Positions 35,556-43,500 of a stretch of 46,691 nucleotides of DNA are shown here, piece after piece. The translations under genes and the position numbers were made by a program. The number at the start of each line of letters is the position of its first letter. Position 1 is the first letter of the stretch. The notes beneath the pieces are model-generated. The model was not told the origin of the DNA and made no database searches. It saw nothing but the letters and a program-made list of their open reading frames with translations. The stretch is taken from assembly GCF_002006345.1 (NCBI RefSeq), contig NZ_LZZM01000184.1, forward strand, positions 1 to 46,691, given 5' to 3'. The stretch comes from Clostridium puniceum (GTDB lineage Bacteria; Bacillota; Clostridia; Clostridiales; Clostridiaceae).

Positions 35556-35882
35556 GTGGGAAAGTATAAAGTTGGGGATGAATTAATAGTAGTTAATGAT
35601 CCAAGTAAAGATAATGAAAAGTTAAAAGAATTAACAAAATTAACAGTTGATGGTGATTTTGCTAATATATCTTGGGGAATCAAGATATTAGAAGTAGAAT
35701 ACGATAAGCCAAACGTAACATTAACTTATAAAAATGTTAAAGGTGAAAAAAATAAAGTTTTTTCAGAATGTAAGGATATAGCAAATTTTGATAAAGAAAA
35801 AGTTTTAGAAAAAGCACTACTTAGAGCTTTTCAAAATGAACTTATAAATATTTCTGTTGTTAAAAACACTTGTGAAATTTAA
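35556..35882 (+). CDS. hypothetical protein, 108 residues
   Basis: It starts at GTG 35556 after AGGAGG. It has a beta-rich N-terminus with 'YKVGDELIVVNDPSK' and 'ISWGIKILEVEYDKPNVTLT', reminiscent of a small SH3-like barrel. A helical end 'DKEKVLEKALLRAFQNELIN' follows. There is no signal peptide and a single Cys pair is absent. A terminator lies right after it. I do not recognise the family. Confidence 0.7.
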   Translation: MGKYKVGDELIVVNDPSKDNEKLKELTKLTVDGDFANISWGIKILEVEYDKPNVTLTYKNVKGEKNKVFSECKDIANFDKEKVLEKALLRAFQNELINISVVKNTCEI

Positions 35883-35899
35883 ATAAGATATTTGCGGAG

Positions 35900-35930
35900 G
35901 AGTAGCTTTCATTTGAAAGCTGCTTTTTTC
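35900..35930 (+). terminator. terminator
   Basis: GTAGCTTTC pairs with GAAAGCTGC (one G-T pair) around an ATTT loop, followed by six T at 35924-35929. It ends the gene at 35556-35882. Confidence 0.85.
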
Positions 35931-36034
35931 AATATATCATTGTAAAATCTTTACTTCTTCAATTATATGTAATATAATTGACTCATAAATTGTGAGAGTT
36001 TATGAAATGCGATAAAAAAAGGGTGGCGGGTTTT

Positions 36035-36262
36035 ATGAGTAAATGTCCATTTTGGTCAACTAAAAAAGAAAAAGTTGAATGTTACAGTGAATGTCCTATA
36101 TTAGTTGGAAATTCATCAGAAAGGCAAGAGCGTGAACACTGCATTTTTAATGAGTGTACAGAATCAAGCAATGTAAACTTTAGAGACATAATGAAGGAAG
36201 AGTATAGTTTCTTAAATTTATCTATATATGATGATGATAAAAATATTAATATTAATTACTAA
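36035..36262 (+). CDS. small Cys-rich hypothetical protein
   Basis: A protein of 75 residues. Cys residues are arranged as C-P-F-W near the start, then 'VECYSECPIL', 'REHCIFNEC', a pattern of paired Cys that could bind a metal. The end is acidic and Asp/Asn-rich. The ATG at 36035 is preferred because GGTGGCGGG precedes it; an in-frame ATG at 36002 has no clear site. The gene ends a few bases before a shared terminator with pncB. Confidence 0.65.
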   Translation: MSKCPFWSTKKEKVECYSECPILVGNSSERQEREHCIFNECTESSNVNFRDIMKEEYSFLNLSIYDDDKNININY

Positions 36263-36265
36263 AAT

Positions 36266-36308
36266 AAACAGAGATTAGAATATTTTAAAGTACTCTAATC
36301 TCTGTTTG
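36266..36308. terminator. bidirectional terminator
   Basis: AAACAGAGATTAGA (36266-36279) pairs perfectly with TCTAATCTCTGTTT (36294-36307) over 14 bp. It lies between two convergent genes and can end both. Confidence 0.85.
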
Positions 36309-36356
36309 CTTATGTATCTTGAATACAACCGAATAATGGTCAGAGTGATTTTGAGG

Positions 36357-37841
36357 TTAATCTTGAGGTTCATAAGAAGCTGTAAACTTATGAAGTAAAG
36401 ACTGCTTTAAAGACCATAAATTTTGTGATAAATCAACATAATAAGTATGAGGATTTTCAAATCTAAGAACTTCTGACCATAATTTATCAGTTTCAATTTT
36501 TGAAAATTGTTTAATATCTAAAACCGTAGGTGATTCATAGATACATTTACCTTTTTCAAAGATTTGAACTTGAAGCTCTTTAGTATAGTAGTTTTTAAAT
36601 TTCTTTCTTTTCCAAGTATGAATAGGATCAAACAATACTAAAGGTTCTTTTTCATTAACAGTTTCATCTCTTAAAGTAATTAAATCAGCTAAAGCTTTAT
36701 GAGAATTTTTATCAAAAATTCTTATTATCTTTTTAAAACCAGGATTGGTTATTTTTTCATCATTTTCACTTATTTTAATTTTAGGAATTAATTCATCATT
36801 ATTTTCTAATGCAACCAATTTATAAACACCACCAAATACTGGTTCAGATTTTGCAGTTATAAGTCTTTCACCAACTCCAAAAGAATCAATAGAAGCACCT
36901 TGATCTAATACATCCTTTATAATATGTTCATCAAGTGAGTTAGAAATCACTATTTTACAATCTTCATAACCAGCAGCATTTAGCATTTCTCTGCACTTAG
37001 TTGTTAAATAAGTAATATCACCAGAATCTATTCTAATTCCCTTAGGTTGCTTGCCAAGAGGTTTTAAAACTTCATTAAATATTTTTATTGCATTCGGAAT
37101 ACCAGATTTTATAACATTATATGTATCAATTAATAATACGCAGTCATCAGGATAAATTTCAGCCCAAGCCTTAAAGGCATCATATTCGGTATCATATAAT
37201 TGAACCCAGCTGTGGGCCATAGTTCCTATTGCAGGAATGTTAAACATTCTATCTGATAAAGTACAAGCTGTTGAACTACAACCACCAATAATAGCAGCTC
37301 TAGCGCCATAAATTGCACCATCATATCCCTGAGCACGTCTAGAACCAAATTCCATTACAGGGCGGCCTTCGGAAGCTCTGCAAATTCTATTAGCTTTTGT
37401 GGCAATTAAAGTTTGATGATTGATAGTTAAAAGAATCATTGTCTCAAGAAATTGTGCTTGAATTACAGGGCCGCGAACAGTTACAAGTGGTTCATTAGGA
37501 AATACAGGATTTCCTTCTGGAACGGCCCAGACATCACAAGTAAATTTAAAGTTTTTTAGATATTCAAGAAAATCTTCTGAAAAGGTATTTTTACCTCTTA
37601 AATAAGTAATATCGTCGTCCGTGAATTTTAAGGCTTTTAGATATTCAATTAATTGCTCAACACCAGCCATTATGCAATATCCACCTTCATCAGGAATTCT
37701 TCTGAAAAACATGTCAAAATAAGCTATTTTGTCTTTAAGTCCTTTATCAAAATAACCATTGCCCATAGTTAATTCGTAAAAATCAACCAGCATTGTTAAA
37801 TTTCTTTCATCTTTTACATTGAAATTAGATTTATTATTCAT
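36357..37841 (-). CDS. pncB: nicotinate phosphoribosyltransferase
   Basis: This enzyme of the NAD salvage pathway joins nicotinate to PRPP to give nicotinate mononucleotide. It has 494 residues, full length. 'LVDFYELTMGNGYF' at the start, 'EFGSRRAQGYDGAIYGARAA' around the active-site loop, 'GTMAHSWVQLYDTEYDAF' with the phosphorylatable His, and 'IRIDSGDITYLT' for PRPP binding all match the family. AAGGAG precedes the ATG. It stands alone on the minus strand, divergent from the helicase gene. Confidence 0.96.
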   Translation of the reverse strand: MNNKSNFNVKDERNLTMLVDFYELTMGNGYFDKGLKDKIAYFDMFFRRIPDEGGYCIMAGVEQLIEYLKALKFTDDDITYLRGKNTFSEDFLEYLKNFKFTCDVWAVPEGNPVFPNEPLVTVRGPVIQAQFLETMILLTINHQTLIATKANRICRASEGRPVMEFGSRRAQGYDGAIYGARAAIIGGCSSTACTLSDRMFNIPAIGTMAHSWVQLYDTEYDAFKAWAEIYPDDCVLLIDTYNVIKSGIPNAIKIFNEVLKPLGKQPKGIRIDSGDITYLTTKCREMLNAAGYEDCKIVISNSLDEHIIKDVLDQGASIDSFGVGERLITAKSEPVFGGVYKLVALENNDELIPKIKISENDEKITNPGFKKIIRIFDKNSHKALADLITLRDETVNEKEPLVLFDPIHTWKRKKFKNYYTKELQVQIFEKGKCIYESPTVLDIKQFSKIETDKLWSEVLRFENPHTYYVDLSQNLWSLKQSLLHKFTASYEPQD

Positions 37842-38119
37842 AATAATCTCCTTTAAAAAAATATATAAAATAATTACTTTTTAATAATTGCTATATTATT
37901 ACATTATAAATAAAAATATATAAAACTATTGTACATCTATAAGTCTTTTATTACAATATTAGTTGCTGTTTGTTCTAAAAATAGTAATTATGGCTAAAAT
38001 TAAAATTGGTATAGATAATAAATAGAAATAAGAACGAGATATTATGAAAATTATAATATATAATTGAAATATAATATTTGAAAGTAAATATTAAGTCAAA
38101 AGAAAGAAGGATTTAAATA

Positions 38120-40126
38120 GTGGGGTACAACCTTGATAAATATCAAATGAGTGCAGTAAATGCAGAAGATAAAAATGCGCTGATAGTTGCAGCACCAGGG
38201 TCGGGTAAGACAACGGTTATAATAAACAAAGTTAATTATTTAGTAGAAAATAAAAAGATTGCTAATGGAAATATAATTGTAATAACATTTACAAAAGCAG
38301 CAGCTCAAAATATGAAAAATAGATATGAGAAGGCTTTTAATAAAAATATATCTCCGTTTTTTGGGACTTTTCATGGATTGTTCTACAAGATGCTTTTAAA
38401 AGGTGGAGAGAAGATAGATATAATAGATGGAGGTATTGCTCATAAAATAGTTAGTAATGTGCTAGGAAAATATTTTGATGAAGTTAATGAAGATAAGATA
38501 AAAGAAGCAATAAATAATATTTCACTATATAAAACTTCTAGGATAGCTTTAAGTGAATTTAAACCATCTGTTGCAAAGGAAATTTTTTCAGAAGCACTAG
38601 AAAAATATGAGGAATATAAGAATGAACATAATAAAAAAGATTTTGATGATTTAGCTATAGAGGTATTGGAATTACTTAAGAATGATAAGAGTATGCTTTT
38701 AGCATATAGAAAATTATTTAAATATGTATTGGTAGATGAATTTCAAGATTGTGATGAAATGCAAATTGACTTTCTAAAATTAATAAATGAAGGAGAGGAT
38801 AACAGCCTTTTTGCTGTTGGAGATGAGGATCAATGCATTTATTCATTTAGAGGTTCAAAGCCTGAATATATGGTTAGCTTTGATAAGATATTCAAAGAGG
38901 GAAAAAAATATTATCTATCAATTAATTATAGAAGTAAAATGAATATAGTCGATAAATCAAAGGATGTAATAAGTTTTAATAAGCAAAGAAATAATAAAGA
39001 AATTAAATGGAATAAAGATAGCACAGGGATTATTAAATGGTTTAGTCCATATAATGAAAAAATGGAAGCTGAAAGCTTAACTGATATAATTTTAGAAAAT
39101 AAAAAACTAGGCATTCCATATGAAGATAATGCAGTATTATATAGAACAAATATAGAATCAATGACAATGATAGATGTTTTAACAAAAAGAAAGATTCCAT
39201 TTACATTATTAGATAGAGAATATAATTTTTTTGAGCATTTTATATGCAAAGATTTAATTGCATATTTGAAATTATCAATTAATCAATTTGATACAAATAG
39301 CTTTTTGCAAATAATAAATAGACCTTTTAGATATGTAAGTAAGGGAAATCTTGCTTATATAAAAAGTTATATCCAGGAAGAAGATCCATTTACCATATTA
39401 ATGAATAAAACAGACACACCGCCTTTTCAAAAGAAAAAGCTTGATGACTTAAGAAAAGATATACACTATTTAAATAAAGTATCATTATCATCTGCTATTG
39501 CATATATAGTTATGGATTTAGGCTATATAGATCATATAAAAGGATATGCTCAAAAGCTTAACCAAAGCTCAGAGGATTTAGAAGATATAATAGAAGAATT
39601 TAAATTAGCAGCTGAAGGCTTTAAAACCATATTTGAATTTTTGCAACATATAGAAGAAATAAAACAAACCATAGAAGAAAGTAAAAAAAAGACAAAAAGA
39701 GAAGGAGTTATTTTAAGTACTATACATGGAGTAAAAGGAATGGAATTTAAAAATGTATATGTAATTAATGTTAGCGAAGAAACAATTCCTCATAGTTCAA
39801 GTATAAAAGATAATATAGAAGAGGAGAGAAGATTATTCTATGTTGGAATAACAAGAGCAATAGATAACCTTTATTTGTTTTCACCAAGAAGCAGAAGGGG
39901 GCAGTTTAAGGAAGTTTCAAGGTTCATTGTTGAAGGTAAGTTAAATGATATGATTGTGGAGACTTATGGTTATGAAGAGGGAGATAAAGTAGCTCATAAG
40001 ACTTATGGTATTGGGGAGATTGAAGAACTGAAGGAAGACAAAATAACATTAAGCTTTGGTAATACTATTAGGAGTTTTTCTTTTAAGATTTTGATTGATA
40101 ATGGTTTGATACAGAAGGTTGAATAG
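38120..40126 (+). CDS. UvrD/PcrA-like ATP-dependent DNA helicase
   Basis: A superfamily 1A 3'-5' helicase of 668 residues, shorter than PcrA (about 740). Motif I is 'APGSGKTTV' (25-31), Ia 'VITFTKAAAQNM', II 'YVLVDEFQDCDEMQ', III 'FAVGDEDQCIYSFRGSKPEY', V 'LSTIHGVKGMEFKNVYVINV' and VI 'EERRLFYVGITRAIDNLYLF'. The C-terminal 'GDKVAHKTYGIGEIEELKED' is the Tudor-like RNA-polymerase-contact domain seen in PcrA. So all parts are present. The start is GTG 38120 after GAAGGA. DNA repair or conflict removal is the expected role. Confidence 0.92.
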   Translation: MGYNLDKYQMSAVNAEDKNALIVAAPGSGKTTVIINKVNYLVENKKIANGNIIVITFTKAAAQNMKNRYEKAFNKNISPFFGTFHGLFYKMLLKGGEKIDIIDGGIAHKIVSNVLGKYFDEVNEDKIKEAINNISLYKTSRIALSEFKPSVAKEIFSEALEKYEEYKNEHNKKDFDDLAIEVLELLKNDKSMLLAYRKLFKYVLVDEFQDCDEMQIDFLKLINEGEDNSLFAVGDEDQCIYSFRGSKPEYMVSFDKIFKEGKKYYLSINYRSKMNIVDKSKDVISFNKQRNNKEIKWNKDSTGIIKWFSPYNEKMEAESLTDIILENKKLGIPYEDNAVLYRTNIESMTMIDVLTKRKIPFTLLDREYNFFEHFICKDLIAYLKLSINQFDTNSFLQIINRPFRYVSKGNLAYIKSYIQEEDPFTILMNKTDTPPFQKKKLDDLRKDIHYLNKVSLSSAIAYIVMDLGYIDHIKGYAQKLNQSSEDLEDIIEEFKLAAEGFKTIFEFLQHIEEIKQTIEESKKKTKREGVILSTIHGVKGMEFKNVYVINVSEETIPHSSSIKDNIEEERRLFYVGITRAIDNLYLFSPRSRRGQFKEVSRFIVEGKLNDMIVETYGYEEGDKVAHKTYGIGEIEELKEDKITLSFGNTIRSFSFKILIDNGLIQKVE

Positions 40127-40156
40127 AATGTTTTTTTGGAGAGTGTTTTGGAGTAG

Positions 40157-40972
40157 AGAGTAATACAAAGAACAAATGAAATGATTGATAAAGGACATAA
40201 ACGCAACTATTATAAAACTTTTATGATAAAAATAAAGGCATTTATTTCATACTGTTTTAAAAGAGAATATTTAGTTAAGTTTTAAGTTAAAATACCTAAT
40301 GTATTATTAGAGAAAAAAGCTATATACACAGAAGCTGAGGTTGAAATTTTATTAAAAAAACCGAATCTAGAAGAATGTTTAGTGGGTAATTACAGGTCAT
40401 GGGTTTGCATAAATTTCTTTATAGCAACTGGATGTAGAAGTGAGACTTTATTAAATGTGAGAGTAAAAGATATTAATTTTGATAATGAGAATATTTTATT
40501 TAGGCATATGAAAACTAAGCGACAAATTAATGTTCCATTACCAGACGCACTTAAAGTTGTATTACAAGAATATATATCAAATTTACAATTAAAAGATGAT
40601 GATATATTATTTTCTAAATTAAATGGTGAAAAGATGTGTTACAGTACGTTGTATCAAAATATTACTAGTTGTTTTAAGTATTGTAAGGTGAAAATGAGAG
40701 GGGTAAACACTTTTACGAATACATTAAGTACACTTTTTATCAGAAACGGCGGAGATATTTACAGGCTTAAAGCTCAGTTGGCTCATACTCAAATAACAAC
40801 TACTGAGAGATATATTAACTTATTACCAGTTGAATTAAAAGATAATTTATTAAGGTACAATCCTTTGGATGTAATAAGCAAGAAGAATAGAAAAGTGAAG
40901 TTGGATAGAAAAAATGATATATATTATAAAAGGCATATACAATTTTGTATGTGTCTTTTTCGCATGTATTAA
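40157..40972 (+). pseudogene. tyrosine recombinase (integrase) remnant
   Basis: The open part from 40382 carries the catalytic domain with the first Arg in 'FFIATGCRSETLLNVRVKDI', a His-x2-Arg-like change ('FTNTLSTLFIRNGGD'), 'LAHTQITTTERYINLLPVEL' with the Tyr nucleophile. In the same frame upstream, core-binding domain residues ('RNYYKTFMIKIKAFISYCFK') run to a TAA at 40283-40285. The N-terminus and start codon are missing. At the 3' end the frame runs through a terminator (40928-40961) before stopping, so the native stop was lost too. It is most likely a decayed phage or element integrase. Confidence 0.75.
40928..40961 (+). terminator. terminator at the end of the integrase remnant
   Basis: AAAAGGCATATAC (40928-40940) pairs with GTATGTGTCTTTT (40947-40959, two wobble pairs) with a 6-nt loop and T run. 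It lies inside the last codons of the open frame, which supports loss of an earlier stop codon. Confidence 0.7.
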
Positions 40973-41046
40973 AATAAGTATAACATCACTTATATTTTTG
41001 TGATATAATAATTTTACTCGATAATATTATGTGAGGTGATAAAAGA

Positions 41047-41319
41047 GTGGATAATGAAATATTAGAAATGTTGAAAGAACTTAAAGAAGGTCAAACTAGG
41101 TTAGAAAATAAGATTGATGATAATACAAAGGGTATTAAAGAAATTAAATTTGATATAAAAGAATTTAAAGATCAATTTACAGACTATGAAGGTAAAAGTT
41201 CAGCTAACCATGTTGAGGTAATAAATAAAATTAATGATATTCAAAAAGATTTAAATAAAGTTGAACTTGTGACTGCAAGTAATTGGGTTGAAGTTACTAA
41301 ATTAAAATCAGTTAAGTAA
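41047..41319 (+). CDS. small coiled-coil hypothetical protein
   Basis: A protein of 90 residues that starts at GTG 41047 after GAGGTG. It is almost all charged helix with heptad-like spacing ('ILEMLKELKEGQTRLENKID', 'EVINKINDIQKDLNKVELVT'), no Cys, and no membrane segment. Such short coiled-coil proteins are common next to phage-type genes, and the integrase remnant just upstream fits. A terminator follows at once. Function unknown. Confidence 0.6.
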   Translation: MDNEILEMLKELKEGQTRLENKIDDNTKGIKEIKFDIKEFKDQFTDYEGKSSANHVEVINKINDIQKDLNKVELVTASNWVEVTKLKSVK

Positions 41320-41328
41320 TATTTTAGA

Positions 41329-41360
41329 TAGGCTAGGAGAAATCTTAGTCTTATTTTTTA
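41329..41360 (+). terminator. terminator
   Basis: AGGCTAGGA (41330-41338) pairs with TCTTAGTCT (41343-41351, G-T pairs) around a GAAA loop and is followed by TATTTTTTA. Confidence 0.75.
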
Positions 41361-41412
41361 TGCAAAATTACAATAACCAAGAGGATATTACAATTATTTA
41401 GAAAAAGAATCT

Positions 41413-41955
41413 ATGTGCATAAATGACTTTGTTATTCAAAAATATCATATTAATAAAGAAATATTATCAATATTTCAAAAAGAATTTTATAGCTATAATC
41501 AAAAAATAGAAAATATAAATTTTAATGAACCAATAAGTTTAAGAATTTATTGTATGTATCAAGATATGATGTTGACTGTAGAGAAATTTGATTATTATTA
41601 TATAGAACAAGAACTTTGTTCTCCAGAAGAGATGTGCAGATCGATAATTTTAAATTATGAAGAAGAAATAAAGCAACAAGATAATAAAATTTGGGAAAAT
41701 ATTCAACAAGAAAGAAAAAAGTTAAAAGAAATGATATTAAGTGATGAGGAATTTCACAGATGTACAAATAAGACTTTAAGAAAAACATATGGTAATAAAA
41801 TAATTAAGAACAATTCTAAATATAAAAAATTATTCTTAAATAATGGACATGGTTGGTATGATGTACCAATTGATGATTATATAGAATTGCTTTGGAGAGA
41901 ATATAAAGAAATATGTAATAAATCTACGGTAACTGAGTATAGGATTAAAAGATAA
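41413..41955 (+). CDS. hypothetical protein, 180 residues
   Basis: A soluble, charged protein with many Glu, Lys, Tyr and Ile. Helical stretches include 'IILNYEEEIKQQDNKIWENI' and 'QQERKKLKEMILSDEEFHRC'. Near the end 'NNGHGWYDVPIDDYIELLWR' is a distinctive aromatic motif. The ribosome site is weak. Its stop lies 5 bases before the left end of the IS element, so its 3' end may be either native or set by the insertion. Not recognised. Confidence 0.5.
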   Translation: MCINDFVIQKYHINKEILSIFQKEFYSYNQKIENINFNEPISLRIYCMYQDMMLTVEKFDYYYIEQELCSPEEMCRSIILNYEEEIKQQDNKIWENIQQERKKLKEMILSDEEFHRCTNKTLRKTYGNKIIKNNSKYKKLFLNNGHGWYDVPIDDYIELLWREYKEICNKSTVTEYRIKR

Positions 41956-42067
41956 TAAGACTGTAAATATTTTTGTGTATTCTGATTTTCTTCTTAGAAA
42001 TAATCTATAACTTAAGCACTTAGACTAATCTTTAATTTTGTCTAATAATAGATATTTATAGTGAAGG

Positions 42068-42132
42068 AATTATTTATCCACTAAGTATATTATCTCCAAT
42101 TAGTGGCAATAATATACTTAGGACAAATAATT
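42068..42132. repeat. long interrupted inverted repeat inside the IS
   Basis: AATTATTT (42068-42075) and CTAAGTATATTAT (42081-42093) pair with ATAATATACTTAG (42109-42121) and AAATAATT (42125-42132). The 21 pairs have a small internal loop and a 15-nt apical loop. It is followed by a weaker terminator-like hairpin (about 42134-42178) with a T run. Confidence 0.7.
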
Positions 42133-42179
42133 TAAGAGAACTTTAATTTTAGGAATATCCTAATTTAAGGTTCTTTTTC

Positions 42180-43383
42180 TTATGATTTTTTATCTAATAT
42201 ATCACTAAATACTATATTAAAGCTGATTAATAACTAAATCTCAATCCGGATAATTTCTAGTCCATTTCTTGGCTACGCGTTCAACGGCTAAATAGAGCAT
42301 CTTTAATAAGCTATCATCATTCGGAAATATTAGTTTGGTCTTTGTTACTTTTCTGAATTGGCTATTTAAGCTTTCTATAACATTAGTAGTATATATTATC
42401 CTTCTTATATTATCTGGAAATGCAAAGAATGTGCTCAAGTTATCCCAATTATCTTCCCAACTCTTAACTACATTAGTATATTTATTAGACCATTTATCTT
42501 TCAATAATAGCAAATTTTCCATTGCAGCTTCTTCATTAACAGCTTTGTAAATTCCTTTCAAATCAGTTGCAAAGATCTTTCTGTCTTTGTAAGGAATATA
42601 TTTCATACTAGATCTTATTTGATGTATTATGCATCTTTGTATTTTTGCAAATGGAAATGTAGCGCCGATAGCTTCTTTGAAGCCATTTAACCCATCAACG
42701 CAGAATATAAGGACATTTTGAACTCCTCTATTCTTAAGGTAGTTTAACACAGATAGCCAGAATTTGCTGCTTTCATTAGCTCCTATCCATATTTCTAAAA
42801 CTTCTTTTTCACCATCTAAATTAACACATATTACAATATAAGCAGCTTTAACTATAATTTGTTTATCTTATCTTACTTTATAATGTATAGCATTCATAAA
42901 AACAAATGAATATGAATTTTCCAATGGTGTATTTTGCCATTCTGAAACTAGCGGTAATATTCTATTGGTTATATTTGATACAGTTTCAGCACTTATATCT
43001 ACGCAATATAGCTCTTTTATTTGCTCCGATATATCTCTAGTTGTCATTCCAGTTGCATAAAGTCCTAAAATCTTATCTTTGATACCGTTAACGGATCTTT
43101 GGTGGTTAGGAACTATTTTAGGTTCAAAATCACCTTTTCTATCTCTTGGTATATCAATTTGTATAGGTTCTAGCTCTGTTTTAACAGTCTTTTTCGAATA
43201 CCCATTTCGGCTATTCGCATTAGTTTTCTTTCCATAGCCTAATGCTTCGTCCATTTCAGCGTCCAAAGACTCTTGTAAAACATCTCTAAACATTTCCTTT
43301 AATGCACTTAATATATCATTGGCATTGGTGAAATTTTGTTTCTTTATGTATTCTCTTAATAATTCTTTCGACACATTTTCCAT
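42180..43383 (-). pseudogene. IS256-family (mutator-type) transposase, inactivated
   Basis: The gene starts at ATG 43383 after AAGGAG and reads 'MENVSKELLREYIKKQNFTN', then 'DAEMDEALGYGKKTNANSRN', all typical of the family. An in-frame TAA follows 'MNAIHYKVR'; the frame then continues with 'DKQIIVKAAYIVICVNLDGE' (first Asp), 'FCVDGLNGFKEAI' (second Asp) and 'TTNVIESLNSQFRK' (Glu). A second stop, TGA instead of Trp, follows 'TRNYPD'. A one-base insertion after 'DLVINQL' breaks the last 13 residues, whose native stop lies at 42180-42182. The restored length of about 400 residues is normal. Three lesions make it inactive. Confidence 0.85.
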
Positions 43384-43500
43384 ATAAAAAAACTCCTTCT
43401 TGTAATAATTTGTTATCTCAATTATTGCCAAGAAGAAGTTCATTTTATTCAGCTTACACAAAATTATTTACAGAACCAATTATGAATAATAATATTTTAA

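Larger units (their letters stand above)
41961..43473 (-). mobile_element. IS256-family insertion sequence, degenerate
   Basis: The element of about 1.5 kb is bounded by related ends: CTGTAAATATTTTTGTGTAT at 41961 and, on the minus strand from 43473, CTGTAAATAATTTTGTGTAA. Both ends also share a CTTCTT block some 30-35 bp inward. It contains one transposase gene on the minus strand, now broken. The region 3' of the transposase (41961-42180) is longer than usual and holds a large hairpin. No matching target duplication was found at the flanks, which suggests age. Confidence 0.7.
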
